From contig MU603997.1 in the NCBI GenBank assembly GCA_025201845.1, positions 22,662 to 86,661 on the forward strand: DNA of 64,000 nt, in the 5' to 3' direction. The notes below the pieces were generated by a model, which saw only the letters and a program-made list of their open reading frames with translations, did not search any database and had not been told where the DNA came from. The translations under genes were made by a program, and so were the position numbers. Shown here piece after piece: positions 50,501 through 60,413 of this stretch; position 1 is the first letter of the stretch, and each line of letters starts with the position of its first letter. This DNA comes from Martensiomyces pterosporus. Taxonomy: Eukaryota; Kickxellomycota; Kickxellomycetes; Kickxellales; Kickxellaceae.

Positions 50501-51519
50501 CCGCGGCTGCTGCTGGCTTCACGTCTACTTGCGCCTGTGTCTCGGTACTCCCTCGGGCGATCCTCCGTGCGAGAAGACGCATGCGACCCTGGTCTAGGGC
50601 TCCGGTCGCGCGAGCTGCGACCACGGTGGCTGTCGCTGCGGTGCAGCGGCGGAGACCTTGACCGCGACCTCGATCCATGCCTCCTATGCCGGCTGCTTGA
50701 CTCGCTGCCGGCGGTGCTCTCCCACCTGGTCGCTCTGCTGCGCCGGGACTCCTGCGCGCTGCTCTTATACGACAATCCCTTGCGATGGCCCTCTGTGCGA
50801 TCCAGCCGGCGTCTGTGCTCCTCCAGCCTCTGCTGCGCGCTTAATGAAACGCCCCCAGGGTCAGAGGGTGTGTCGGCCCTGCGGTGCCGCAAATTGGCTG
50901 GGATGTGCGGCTGTCTAAAAGCGATTTTGGGCCCTTCCTTTCGCTCCTCGCCATCCGGCTGGTCCTGCTCGCTAAACGACATTCTGTTTTTGGGCATCGA
51001 TTTTACTGCCTCAGCGCGTAGCCGGGCAGCAAGCTTGTCTAGCCCCAATGCCGACTGCTTCTCGGCTGAGCGATCGTTTCTGCTGCTGCTGCTGCTGCTG
51101 CCGCCTCCATGCTGGCTCGCTCCCTGTGCACTGGTTCGCTGGGATTTTGGCACGTATACAAGCCCACCCGATTTGGGCTCGCTTGATAGCTGCGCTTTGC
51201 TTTGCTCGTGGGCTCGTGGGCCAGCGCCGCTGCTCGCTTTTCGGCCGCCAAACACCATGCCCGCGCTTGGCGAGCTGCTCCGTTTCTTTTGCTCCTGGAT
51301 CGCCTTGTACACCGACGCCAGCACGTCGCCCTCGAAGCGCCCAAACATCCTGCACGCTGTTTCAAACTGGCCGATGCTGCTCGACAATGTGCCAAACTGA
51401 ATTAGCCGCTGGCATATGGCTGGGGTAGCAAGCTGTGCTGTCGCTCCAGAACCACTCTGCAAAAGCCTTTCAACTCTTGCCACCAGCTCGGGCTCTGCCG
51501 TTTGCGCGTCCAGATCCAT
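47560..51519 (-). CDS. PRP16: DEAH-box splicing helicase Prp16/DHX38
   Basis: 1319 aa in one exon. The N-terminal half is an Arg/Ser-rich region (for example [17 protein letters not shown]) followed by the Prp16-specific segment [36 protein letters not shown] and [13 protein letters not shown]. Helicase motifs are GETGSGKT (residues 656-663), DEAHERT (from 753), [22 protein letters not shown] and [12 protein letters not shown], then HA2 and OB-fold domains. Prp16 remodels the spliceosome after the first transesterification step and proofreads slow substrates. Motif II is the normal DEAH, unlike the DHX35-like gene. Divergent from the phosphatase gene. Confidence 0.97.
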   Translation of the reverse strand: MDLDAQTAEPELVARVERLLQSGSGATAQLATPAICQRLIQFGTLSSSIGQFETACRMFGRFEGDVLASVYKAIQEQKKRSSSPSAGMVFGGRKASSGAGPRAHEQSKAQLSSEPKSGGLVYVPKSQRTSAQGASQHGGGSSSSSSRNDRSAEKQSALGLDKLAARLRAEAVKSMPKNRMSFSEQDQPDGEERKEGPKIAFRQPHIPANLRHRRADTPSDPGGVSLSAQQRLEEHRRRLDRTEGHRKGLSYKSSAQESRRSRATRWESTAGSESSSRHRRHGSRSRSRSPPLHRSDSHRGRSSRDRSPRPGSHASSRTEDRPREYRDTGASRREASSSRGWGSMTPGIHSDKHPLSSRERTSTTRRSAWDAPTPRRESPEMPHTPQATASLGRSYSSDGGEDGQSDREGWETAQRQLDRDWYSIDESGGAQDDSHNPFADYVEHDNKLEAKLVSKQTKRMTMRQMQYSHDNELWVNSRLLQSGIVQATGADDVDDDGDKNRVHLLVHDLRPPFLEGTVLTRQLDPVKTVVDPTSDLAVFARKGSPLVRETREKRERMKATRDAVNMAGTTLGNVMGVQTEDDAEQESAHEAPAAQGSKQDPSEEPRPADAEPSTSGASEFSRTRSIREQREYLPAFACRDDLLRVISDNQVTVVVGETGSGKTTQLAQYLHEAGYTRFGMIGCTQPRRVAAMSVAKRVAEEMGARLGEEVGYSIRFEDCTSKLTKLKYMTDGVLLRETLTRRDLGQYSAIIMDEAHERTLNTDVLLGLLKRIVGERRDLKLIVTSATMNSRRFAEFFGNAPVFTIPGRTFPVDVMFSKTACEDYVDSAVRQVLTIHLSQPAGDILVFMTGQEDIEVCCEAIRERLAAVDGAKPLAVLPIYSQLPADLQAKIFEPSPMRKVVVATNIAETSLTVDGVKYVVDSGFYKLKVYNPRIGMDSLQITPISQANANQRSGRAGRTGPGVAYRLYTERAFKSEMYPSPIPEIQRTNLSYVVMLLKSIGVSNLLDFDFLDPPPEDTIKTSMYQLWTLGSLDNTGSITPTGRKMVELPLDPAPAKMLVSAYRLGCTAEVVTIVSMLAVPSVFYRPKERLDESDAAREKFFVPESDHLTLLNVYSQWRSNGYRDSWCTRHFIHSKSMRKAREVRNQLVDILTGTLKAEIKSAGANWDIVRQCVCSAYFHQAARVKSLGEYTNLRTGMPCHLHPTSALYGMGYTPDYIVYHELVYTSKEYMQCVTAVDPRWLAEMGPMFFSLREAGASKRQHADVQMARMESEFQQAKDAAKQADEERLRTQARSSRSSIVTPGLGGGARFKTPRRRTNI

Positions 51520-52328
51520 TTCTGCCCTCGGAATGCCAGTGTCTGCGTATCCTGATGCGTGTTGAGCCGGCGAATGGCAAAGCGGGTGGGTAGTGTAATT
51601 CTAAGCAAAGCTTGCAGCACAAACAACAGCAGAGGTGCCGCGGCAAAAAGAGGCGGAAGGCGTGTTGCACTTCAAGCGCGCTGCTGCTGCCTCGCCCCTC
51701 TCCGCACAAGCGCAGCCCAAATTAGCAGCACGAGCAGCGATCAAATCTAGGCGCAGATCAAGGCTGGCCAATGAGCGAGCACATGCCCGACGATTCAATT
51801 TTAGCTCGGTTTGGTGGGGGAAAGCGGAGAAGAGCCAAAAGGGGTGGAGGCTGGCGCATTGAAGGACGCGTCGCAGGAATCGAAGCCTTCCTGCTCCTTA
51901 TTTACCTATTCTATCCGCTGTTGTTTCCCGGGCCCTCTAATTCGGTTGCTGTTTTTTATTTTAATATTGCACAGCCCGCTGCATATTCATACTTGCACCT
52001 ACCTAGCGCTCAGGCGAATTTGGACACGCGTGCACGCCGCCGCACCCTCAGGGCACTTTCTTTTTTGCTTATTCGACTCAGCGTGCCGCCTCTCTGATTT
52101 GGCTGCAGCTAGCACACCTCCGCCTGCCCCTCTGCCTTTGCACAAGCTGCGACTCTGGCACACCCGCAGTGCTCTGCATTCTATTACATTCTATTGTATT
52201 TCTACTCCCCGCTTGTATAGTACGCGTGGTGGCTAAACCAGCTCTCGACATACAGCAGACACAAACGAAGGCGCAAGTCGCAGCTGCAACGCTCCTGGCA
52301 GCTCTCACCGTATTACTATCGCATCTGC
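51520..52328. promoter_or_regulatory. Divergent region between PRP16 and the CTDSPL2-like gene
   Basis: 809 bp. Near 52176-52204 CATTCTATT is repeated in tandem-like fashion within a T-rich stretch. The rest is unremarkable; no further gene seen. Confidence 0.45.
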
Positions 52329-54833
52329 ATGGCGACCATGGCGCCTCTCCGCAATGGCTCGAAGCGCCTAGCTAGCAGCAGCAGCAACAGCGGCCTCAGC
52401 CTCAGCCTAAATGGCAGTACAAAGGCAGCCGTACCAGCAGCTAGCTCGGACACTACTGCTGCGATCGCAAAGTCGACCAGAGCTGTCCCAAAGCGCACAA
52501 AGGGTCGAATTGCTGATACAGAGGCGCCTTCTGAGCCTGTGCTCCCAAGAGAACTCAGGCGCAGCAAGCGGAGTGCTGGCACATCGGCTGAGACACCCGC
52601 TGCGTCACCTGACCCCGTCGTAACTAGAAAGGCAAAGCCGCCAAAGGGGCCCAGGGCTAAGCCTGCAGCAGCAAGGCGCACAGCAAAGGAGGCAGCGGTC
52701 TCGCACAAGGCAAATCATGCGCCTAGCTCTGTAGATGCGGCAACGGCAGCGGCAACGGCGACTCGCGCTCGTTCAGCGCGCCAATCGAATCGCAATGCAA
52801 CCCGGGCTGGTGCTGCCGATGCAGACATTGCTGCCGCGTCTAACAGTGGTAGCAACAGCCACGCAGATGCCACTGCCATGGTGCGAACAAGCTCGACAAA
52901 GGCCATGGCCAAAACAGCGTCAAAGAGAGTAGCAGGGAAGAAGAGCTCAGCCAGCAAGGACGCCAGTTCTGGCATTGGTGCCAGCACACAGATTACCGCC
53001 GCAGAGCCGCAGGTCAGCTTTATCATGTCCTCGCCCAAGCGCAAACCCCGCGAGCCACTAGCTAGAGCTGGCAATTCAGGTGAGGGAGACACGCCAACAA
53101 GCGGACCAGCAGCTAAGCGGCGAAGGTACGACAATGCTGGCGCTGGCGCAGCTGCAAGCCCGTCCTTCCACTCGCCGCTGCCCAAGCGGCTAAAGCCGGC
53201 CGGTTCTGGAGCGTCCAGCGATGCCTCTGCGGCGTCGACTCCAACCAAGCACGTGTCCAGACCCAGAGCCTCGCGCCGACCAAAGAGAGAAACTGGCGGC
53301 GATGTGTCATCTGCTGAAGCATCGGACACTGGCAATGTCGGCGACCGGGACGATGCAGATGCGCCTCCGTCGCCCCTGAAAACTATTTTTTCGCCCGTGC
53401 TCGACTTGCTCCGGCGAGTGTCGGGCATTGCACATGATCCGCTTGGTCGCCTAGCACAAGAAGCTACGTCGTCAGAGCCCGCCAAGCCCACCGACGAGAA
53501 AAGCGACGGCGCCTCGGCACACTCTGCACTCGATGAAGGCAATGGCCATGCACTCGTTGCTGCTCAGCCCGCAGCCCTGGGTCAGCTGGATTCGCTGCAG
53601 TTAGACATGAGCGTCATACCCAAAGGCTCACCTGAGACTAATTCGCTCACAGCGCCACCCATGAATCCTACGACGCTGGGTTCGTCGACAGCATCGGTCG
53701 CCTCGTACACCACATCGCCTGCCAGGGCGCACGAAAACGGCATGCACGTTTTTATGGTGAATTCGAGCGATGCAGGTGCCAACAGCAGCAGCAGCAGCAG
53801 TAGCAGCAGCTCCAACAGCGGATCCTCCAACAGCTCCCAGAAAGCTGCCGTGTACCCAGAGACACCGAGCAAAGAGAACATCCCTGTTTGTGCAAATCTG
53901 ACTCAGGGGTACGAGGTGAATGCACCAAATGGAGTGCCGCTGGCTGCCGTGCCTGCTGGACTCTCGCCAGGAACAGCGCTGGCGGAAACCCCAATGGGCG
54001 TCGTCGCCGGTGGCGGGCAGCTGGCCAACGAAGGCAACCCAGATATCTCGAGCATCTCTTCTCTGGCTGATTCGGACATCGACACCCAATATGAGCAGTA
54101 CCTGCACTACGACGACGAGGACGACGAGCTCAACCCCTACCTGTTTATGGCCGACTTGCCCCCGATCCCCAAGGAGCATACGCTTCGGCCCTATGCGCTG
54201 CCGCGCAAGACACGGTCTAGCCCGCCGATCACACTAGTGCTCGACCTCGACGAGACGCTGGTCCATTGTGCTCTAACAAGAGTGGAGAACCCCGACCTCG
54301 TGTTTCCAGTCGAGTACAACGGACTCAACTACGACGTGTATTGCCGGCTGCGCCCGGGGTATCGCGAGTTTCTGGACAGAGCAAGCAGGCTCTTTGAGGT
54401 CGTTATATTCACAGCGTCGCAGCAGGTGTACGCAGACAGGCTGCTGAACCTGATCGACCCGGACAGGCGCTATATCCGGCACCGGCTGTTCAGAGATTCG
54501 TGTGTCTACGTCAACACAAACTACGTCAAGGACCTGGGGATTCTGGGCCGCGACGAGTCAAAGGTGATACTTGTTGACAACTGCCCGCAGGCGTTTGCGT
54601 ACCAGCAGTCAAACGGCATCCCGATCGAAAGCTGGTACGAGGACAAGGGCGACCGCGAGCTGCTGCGTCTGATGGAGTTCCTAGAGACGCTTGTTGGTGC
54701 CGACGACGTGCGGCCGGTGGTTGATGCGCAATTCAAGACCAAGGAGAAGGTTGCGGAGGCCAAGCAGCGGTACCGGAACAAGACATCGCGGCAATTCGGC
54801 TCTCCGATATACATCAGGCGGGGAGATTTGTAA
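52329..54833 (+). CDS. FCP1/SCP-type protein phosphatase, CTDSPL2-like
   Basis: 834 aa in one exon; a second in-frame ATG nine bases on (52338) is the alternative start. About 600 residues of low complexity (Ser/Ala/Thr/Lys-rich, with a Ser run near 53787-53815) precede the HAD phosphatase domain. The catalytic motif is LDLDETLVHC (Asp639 and Asp641), followed by the FTASQ motif and LVDNCPQAF. Best resemblance is to CTDSPL2/HSPC129 and related SCP phosphatases, which act on nuclear phosphoserine substrates; the lipin phosphatase Nem1 is a related alternative, but it has membrane segments that are not obvious here. Confidence 0.88.
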   Translation: MATMAPLRNGSKRLASSSSNSGLSLSLNGSTKAAVPAASSDTTAAIAKSTRAVPKRTKGRIADTEAPSEPVLPRELRRSKRSAGTSAETPAASPDPVVTRKAKPPKGPRAKPAAARRTAKEAAVSHKANHAPSSVDAATAAATATRARSARQSNRNATRAGAADADIAAASNSGSNSHADATAMVRTSSTKAMAKTASKRVAGKKSSASKDASSGIGASTQITAAEPQVSFIMSSPKRKPREPLARAGNSGEGDTPTSGPAAKRRRYDNAGAGAAASPSFHSPLPKRLKPAGSGASSDASAASTPTKHVSRPRASRRPKRETGGDVSSAEASDTGNVGDRDDADAPPSPLKTIFSPVLDLLRRVSGIAHDPLGRLAQEATSSEPAKPTDEKSDGASAHSALDEGNGHALVAAQPAALGQLDSLQLDMSVIPKGSPETNSLTAPPMNPTTLGSSTASVASYTTSPARAHENGMHVFMVNSSDAGANSSSSSSSSSSNSGSSNSSQKAAVYPETPSKENIPVCANLTQGYEVNAPNGVPLAAVPAGLSPGTALAETPMGVVAGGGQLANEGNPDISSISSLADSDIDTQYEQYLHYDDEDDELNPYLFMADLPPIPKEHTLRPYALPRKTRSSPPITLVLDLDETLVHCALTRVENPDLVFPVEYNGLNYDVYCRLRPGYREFLDRASRLFEVVIFTASQQVYADRLLNLIDPDRRYIRHRLFRDSCVYVNTNYVKDLGILGRDESKVILVDNCPQAFAYQQSNGIPIESWYEDKGDRELLRLMEFLETLVGADDVRPVVDAQFKTKEKVAEAKQRYRNKTSRQFGSPIYIRRGDL

Positions 54834-55082
54834 CATTGCCAGCCCGCCATGCTCTATTTTTTTCACCTGTTTGCTGTCTATTTCGTATGCTCTACACCAT
54901 TTGTTCGTTTCCCTGATATTACTCTCGCACTATGAACTATCTGCCCCATTTCTGTGCATCCCACCAACAATGCGCCTGCGGGGCCTGTCTCCCTCTGGAA
55001 GCACATGGCGAATCGTGGTGTCCTCTTTTACTTTTATTGCTGACAGAAGCTGCCTGTTTGCCCCCCAAGAAGCACAGGCGAC
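54834..55082. other. Convergent intergenic region, 249 bp
   Basis: 3' flanks of the phosphatase gene and GUP1. No gene seen. Confidence 0.5.
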
Positions 55083-57131
55083 TCAGCGGGATGCGGCGTG
55101 TTGCTGGTCCGCGGCTGGCCTTTGTCGCAGGCTCTGTGGTTCAGCAGGAGGCGACATGCCCGATCCAGCGTCGGCCGCCGAGCCGGGGTTTGGGCTTGCG
55201 CTTGCGCTTGGGGCAGGGCTGGGCGCCGTCCTTGTGACAGCCAGCTCCCACTGGGCAGCGTTGCGCTCGTGGGCAGCATACTCCCTGCGGTACTCGTGCT
55301 CGCGCCATTCAAACATCACCTGCAGGTGCACATTGAGAAGCACGTATGTGACTGCGAGAAACGCAAAGCCGGAGCGGCTGAATATCTTGCTGAGCATCTT
55401 GTCGACGCCCTCGTCGCCAAAGCCAACCAGGTTCGCAATCATCATTGCAATGATGTTCAGTGCGCCGCCCAGCGAGCAGATGTAGCGGAAGTACGGCTTG
55501 CGCGACCAGCGTGGGCGGTTAAAGTACCAGGTGGCAAGGCCCTCGGGCAGGAAAAGAAGCGCAATGATCCAGGCCCACTGCAGAAGCTTCATGGTCAGAT
55601 CGTGCCAAAGGGCGACAAACGTAAAGACGACAAACGTGTTCCACGTGCTTGTCTTTCGGCCGCCCAGCGGAATGTAGACATAGCGCACTAGCCACTTGTT
55701 GTAGCTGCAGTGCCAGTCGCGCCAGAACTGCTGCAGCGAGTAGTTGTTGCTCATGCAGCGGCGCATGTTCTCCACGGTCTCGAGGCCATCGGCCATTGCC
55801 CAGAACCGCGCAAACCGCCAGATGATCAGCAGCTTGAGCCAGATGAACGACAGGCGCATGTAGCCAACCAGGCTGATCTCGTACGCGCTGAACGTGTCCC
55901 ACTGGCCCCACTTGCTGATAGCCACGCAGTAGACGGTGTGCAGTATCAGCTCCATCAGGAGGATCGATGCCACCAGCCGGACGCCGTAAGCAACTGTGCT
56001 CCTTGCGGAGATGCTGGGCGACGGGAAGCGCATCTGCGAGACAAAGCTATTGAATGTGATAATTGGGCCAGTCATGTACAGCGGCGGATACAGCAGGTAT
56101 GCCCAGTAGTTTGCAAAGCAGTAGTCCTGCGCATAGCACGAGTGCTCAATGCGGTCCTTCTCGCTGCCTGGCGTACCAACCATTGCGTCGATCTGCTGAG
56201 GCGATGCCTCGGCATCCTGCTTTGCACGCCAGTGATAGTCCATGCCGAACGAAACCATGCGGAGCATTGTGATGTTGAACGTGATGTCCCAGCGGCGCAG
56301 GATGCCGTGCCATTCGTCGAGCCATGCGAGCGAGCCCGCGATCCGTGCGAATTTGTAGCCCTTGTAGTGCTCGTTGGAGAAAAGCATGGCCATGTTGTAG
56401 ACCCAGATTGCTAGCGGCGCCCACCGCTTGCCACCGCACCTTTTGGCGAGCAAGTAGTTGCCGCCAGTGAGCGCAAAGATAAACACTGTGGACGTGCCGA
56501 AGAGCACAACCACAAAGACCGTGGCAAACACAAGCGGGAACCACAGGGTGGGAAGCGCGCCGCGAACTGACGCAGGGCTGCGAAGGAATGCGTCGCAGCT
56601 GCGGCGCACAACCACCGCGCGGAACAGGCGGTTCAATCCCACATACGCAAGCATTGCGCCTGCAAAGGCTGGCAGGTGCGATCTGAATGTGTCCCACTGG
56701 CCATCCGAGAGGTCAACCATGCGTCCAAACATCCATCCAGGCGAAAGGTCGCCCTTGTACCCAGAGTACTCTTCTCGCGACGGCGACGATGCCCTGCACA
56801 TTGTGTATATCATGTTGGGCACTGCGACAAGGTACAGCACGTAGTATATCTTGAACTCAAACGTGCCCCACAGGGGCTCTGTGGGCACGCGCATCTTGCG
56901 CCGAGACTTTAGCGTCATGCCTGGCAGAGCCTTATCTCCGGCAGCAGCAGCCACAGCGGCAGCCATTGGCGATTCGTGTTCTTGTGTATGCAGTGCCGAG
57001 CGAGGCGAGCTTTCGTGTTCGGGGCCCGTGTGCGGTGCAGCGAGCGGACTGAGAAGCAAGGTGCTTGAGAGTTGCTGTGTGGTGTGCAAATCGCCGACGT
57101 CTACAATGTGCTCTGATGAGCTATTGGACAT
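55083..57131 (-). CDS. GUP1: MBOAT acyltransferase Gup1 (GPI-anchor remodelling)
   Basis: 682 aa from the ATG at 57131 (MSNSSSEHIVDVGDLH), normal for Gup1. An open frame continues upstream, but the conserved protein begins here. It is a multi-pass membrane protein with the MBOAT features FWRDWHCSYNKWLVRYVYIP and FVALWHDLTMKL, the latter holding the catalytic His. An additional Gup1 landmark is FSNEHYKGYKFARI. Gup1 adds C26 fatty acid to lyso-GPI in the ER, and in yeast its loss also disturbs sterol-rich membrane domains. A close relative is the Hedgehog acyltransferase branch. The C-terminus is a Pro/Ala/Ser-rich tail. Confidence 0.94.
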   Translation of the reverse strand: MSNSSSEHIVDVGDLHTTQQLSSTLLLSPLAAPHTGPEHESSPRSALHTQEHESPMAAAVAAAAGDKALPGMTLKSRRKMRVPTEPLWGTFEFKIYYVLYLVAVPNMIYTMCRASSPSREEYSGYKGDLSPGWMFGRMVDLSDGQWDTFRSHLPAFAGAMLAYVGLNRLFRAVVVRRSCDAFLRSPASVRGALPTLWFPLVFATVFVVVLFGTSTVFIFALTGGNYLLAKRCGGKRWAPLAIWVYNMAMLFSNEHYKGYKFARIAGSLAWLDEWHGILRRWDITFNITMLRMVSFGMDYHWRAKQDAEASPQQIDAMVGTPGSEKDRIEHSCYAQDYCFANYWAYLLYPPLYMTGPIITFNSFVSQMRFPSPSISARSTVAYGVRLVASILLMELILHTVYCVAISKWGQWDTFSAYEISLVGYMRLSFIWLKLLIIWRFARFWAMADGLETVENMRRCMSNNYSLQQFWRDWHCSYNKWLVRYVYIPLGGRKTSTWNTFVVFTFVALWHDLTMKLLQWAWIIALLFLPEGLATWYFNRPRWSRKPYFRYICSLGGALNIIAMMIANLVGFGDEGVDKMLSKIFSRSGFAFLAVTYVLLNVHLQVMFEWREHEYRREYAAHERNAAQWELAVTRTAPSPAPSASASPNPGSAADAGSGMSPPAEPQSLRQRPAADQQHAASR

Positions 57132-57569
57132 TCGAGTCGTTTTCAGGGGCCAAGTGGAGAGAGGGGGCAGGGCAGGAAGACGAGGAGCGGCAGGCGGCAG
57201 AGAACGAGGATGCGGAAAGCACAAATAAGGAATGCTGCGTGCAAAGAGGCAGATTGAGGGCCGAAGTGGAGATTGCAGGTAGAGCGTAGCAGAGCACAGG
57301 GAAAAGGGAAGGCGCGCCTGACAGCGCGCTCTCCCGAGTCTCGTCCACCACAGCAGCGCGGGCTGGCTCCACACACCCGCCAGGCGCTGCGAGAGGAGTG
57401 GCTTCGCCCATGCCTGCTCCAGGTGGCGGCTGGCAATTTAACATTCAGGCAGATCGGAAAGCAGCAGTAAACACATTCATGGTGATTTGCAGTAGGACGG
57501 CTAGTGATAAACAAACGGAAAGCAGTGCGGGCGCCGGAGCAGATTGGCGCCTGGGCCTCAGTCTGGGCC
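57132..57569. other. Intergenic, 438 bp
   Basis: Upstream of GUP1 and downstream of ERG7, both on the minus strand. No supported gene. Confidence 0.5.
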
Positions 57570-59747
57570 TCAGTCGACGAGGGGCAGGTCGCCATAGAGC
57601 TCCGCGTAGCGACCAAGCGCCCAGATGGGGAAGATGAACTTGTAGCTCGGGTAGCGAATGCCGCAGGAGTGGTTGAACACGCCCTCGATGCCCTCCTGGA
57701 GCCACTCGCCGTTTGGCTGCTGCTTCTTCATCAAAAAGATGACGCCCCGCTTGACCGCGTCGCCATACGTGCACTTGGCAGCCATCAGCGCGAGCACAGC
57801 AAACGCCGTGTTGACGACCTGGCTTCCATCGGGGTGCGGGATCCACTTCTTCTGGACGCAGCTCTCAAAGGACTCGCCCCAGCCGCCGTCGGGGTTCTGG
57901 CGGTCGATCAGGAACGCGCACCCCTTCATGCCCTCCCAGCAGTTGCCAAAGTGCATGTCGACACACGCAAGGCTTTGGAGAGCAAACATGGATGCGTATG
58001 TGAAGCACACGCCCCAGGACCCGTACCAGCTGCCGTCGTCGCGCTGGGCCTTGAGCACGTAGCTGGCTGCGCGGCGGATGCACTTCTCGATGTCCTTTGG
58101 CCTGTAGTCCGGGTAGGCCTTTGCGAACGAGGTCAGGCCAAGGATGACCGACGTGGTGCACTCCGGGTACGTGTACTCCACCATGATGTTGCCAAACACC
58201 TCCGACGCATTGATGCTCTCCATGAGCTGCGGCCCGCGCACGCGCTCGTACGAGGCAAAGCCCCCGCCCCAGTTCTGCATTCCAAGCAGCAGATCGACAG
58301 CCTCCTTCAGTCGCTCGTCGGAGACAAGGTTCGGGAGGAAGCTCGCCTGCTGCAAAAGCACGGTCGCCTTGAGGCCCTCGGCAGTGGTGTCGGACACGGT
58401 GTACGCCTGGTCGCGAGTGCTGAACGGCCATGCACCCTTGGTCGCCTGCCGGTACGTCCTGCGCATGTTCTCCGGGTCTTTGCGGATCTGTGTGGACTCG
58501 AGGAACTGCAGCGCCCTGAGCATGCACTCCCTGTTCTCCTGGAGTCCGGCCAGCCCGGCGTCCACTGCCGCCTGTGCAGCAAATGCCGTGTCCCACAGCT
58601 GCGACCCGTTCGTCCCGCTAGCAGCCAGACCCTCGCGGCACATCCAGAGCACATCCACCATGCGGCCACGCATGCCCTTGAACCAGTGGCTGTCGGCGCC
58701 ATGCGCGTAGTAGAGGGCAAGCATGTTGGTCGCAAAGTTGACTGGCGCAATGCAGAGGTAGTGCGTGTTGCTGACCTCGTGCTCGATCTGGAAGAGCGCC
58801 TCGTCCAGCGCTCGCTGGCGGATGAACGGCACCCTCCAGCGCTCGTAGACGCCGAGAGCAGTGTTGAACGCGCGCAGAAGGATGGTGTTTGGCACATAGC
58901 GGTCGGCTGCACTGACGTTGTCGCGCTGGGCAGGCCAGTCGATCTGGTCGTATGGCTGGTCGTACAGCTCGTCGCGCAGAGACCGCGTCAGGTCGTTCAG
59001 CGGAAGAGTCGCCCTCCTTCCGTACGTGTAGCACATGCCGACGAAGACTGCGCGCGTGTGGACCCACCAGTTGCCTGGGTTCACGGGCAGGACGGTGGGC
59101 AGCAGCAGGGGCTCCGGAGGCAGCGGGTTCATGCCCTCCCACTCGTAGACGCCCAGCGCACTCAGCCAGAACTTCCCCCACGACGGGATGGCACACGCTC
59201 CGCCCAGCTTGTGGAGCGTGCCCCGCGCCCTGGTCATCGCCGGGTGGTCGGGCTGCATGCCCAGGATGCGGAGCATGATGTAGTTCATGGCCGTGCCAAA
59301 CACAGACGACCTCCCCTCGGTGTGCAGCCCCCACCCGCCGTCCTCCTTGTCTGCCATGTTTAGCAGGTAGCGGCAGAGCTCCTTTTTGCTGTCCTCGCCA
59401 AACCCCACACCCGTGATATACGCCGTGATCACAATGCCGCAGGTCACAAACAGCGGGCCGTCATACGCACCAGCCCAGTGGCCGTCCTCGGTCTGCAGGC
59501 GCTTGAAGAACTCCCACCCGTTCTGCGCTGCCTGCATCGGCCTGGTGGCCTTTGGCAGCTCGGGCATCTCGACAGGCAGGCCCAGCCAGTACTTCTCCAA
59601 GAAGCTCTGCGGACGCGCCTTCGCCTCCTCCTCGCCCAGATGCACCCAGACCTGCCGTCCGTTGTCTACATTGAGCCTCCACCGGCTCAAATCCGTGCGG
59701 AACTCGCTTGCGGCGTCGCAGTCGGTGAAGTAAGCCTGCTCGCTCAT
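57570..59747 (-). CDS. ERG7: Lanosterol synthase (oxidosqualene cyclase)
   Basis: 725 aa in one exon, matching yeast Erg7 (731) and human LSS (732). It converts 2,3-oxidosqualene to lanosterol in ergosterol synthesis. QW-type repeats recur, e.g. QTEDGHWAG, DKEDGGWGL, GMQNWGGGF, QRDDGSWYGSWG, QNPDGGWGES. GNWWVHTR holds the active-site His region. The general acid is Asp453 in VSDTTAEGLK; in almost all lanosterol synthases this motif is DCTAE, and the Cys hydrogen-bonded to the Asp is Thr454 here. The enzyme is a monotopic ER or lipid-droplet protein. Divergent from RAT1. Confidence 0.96.
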   Translation of the reverse strand: MSEQAYFTDCDAASEFRTDLSRWRLNVDNGRQVWVHLGEEEAKARPQSFLEKYWLGLPVEMPELPKATRPMQAAQNGWEFFKRLQTEDGHWAGAYDGPLFVTCGIVITAYITGVGFGEDSKKELCRYLLNMADKEDGGWGLHTEGRSSVFGTAMNYIMLRILGMQPDHPAMTRARGTLHKLGGACAIPSWGKFWLSALGVYEWEGMNPLPPEPLLLPTVLPVNPGNWWVHTRAVFVGMCYTYGRRATLPLNDLTRSLRDELYDQPYDQIDWPAQRDNVSAADRYVPNTILLRAFNTALGVYERWRVPFIRQRALDEALFQIEHEVSNTHYLCIAPVNFATNMLALYYAHGADSHWFKGMRGRMVDVLWMCREGLAASGTNGSQLWDTAFAAQAAVDAGLAGLQENRECMLRALQFLESTQIRKDPENMRRTYRQATKGAWPFSTRDQAYTVSDTTAEGLKATVLLQQASFLPNLVSDERLKEAVDLLLGMQNWGGGFASYERVRGPQLMESINASEVFGNIMVEYTYPECTTSVILGLTSFAKAYPDYRPKDIEKCIRRAASYVLKAQRDDGSWYGSWGVCFTYASMFALQSLACVDMHFGNCWEGMKGCAFLIDRQNPDGGWGESFESCVQKKWIPHPDGSQVVNTAFAVLALMAAKCTYGDAVKRGVIFLMKKQQPNGEWLQEGIEGVFNHSCGIRYPSYKFIFPIWALGRYAELYGDLPLVD

Positions 59748-60413
59748 TGCTTGCTGTTTGGCGGAAATAAGCGCTGTGCGAAGAAATGCGCGCCTGCGAT
59801 ACTAAGAGCGGAGCGGAGGGGACGTGTGCAAACACCAGGCGCACCTTGCACACGCTGCTGCGACACTTGAACAGCAGCCGACAGCACAGGCGGCAGACAC
59901 TGTCGAGTCGAGTCGAGCTGAACCGAATGGCGCGTGGAAAGCCACAGCAGAAAAAAGAGCGCACAGCTACAGCGCATTGCCGAGGTGCCCAGCGCGGACA
60001 AAACTTTTTCCACAGGCTCTGCCCCTGCTTGGTGCAAGGCTCCCTCCGGCTTCGCTCTCAATTTTGCTGCCCTAGACTTTGCAAGTAGTGTAGAATACAT
60101 TCTCATTTACCTCCAAACCACCACGCAGGGACTACGCAGTGTTGGATAGAATTGCACTTCTCTGAGGCGTGTCTGGCTGCAGCAGTACCAAACCGCTTTC
60201 ATTTACTTGGCGCGCGAGCAAATCACACCCGCAGCAGCGCGAACAGTGCGAGAAAGCAGAATACGAAAGGAAGCAGAAAGAGCACCTGTGAGACGGCGCT
60301 GTCCTGGTTTCCCTCGATATATTTTCTGACCAGAGTCTATTACCCTCGCCTGCCTTCCTCCCCTCCCCCCTCAGCTTCTGCCCGCCCTATTCCCCCTCTT
60401 TGCTGTGTTTGTC
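59748..60413. promoter_or_regulatory. Divergent region between ERG7 and RAT1
   Basis: 666 bp between start codons. Contains a short (GTCGA)3 array at about 59901-59915 and a C/T-rich leader (60340-60400) in front of RAT1. No other gene seen. Confidence 0.5.

Noticed and set aside
57504..59363. 619-codon plus-strand frame opposite ERG7
   Set aside because: Arg/Val/Ala-rich antisense shadow of a conserved cyclase.
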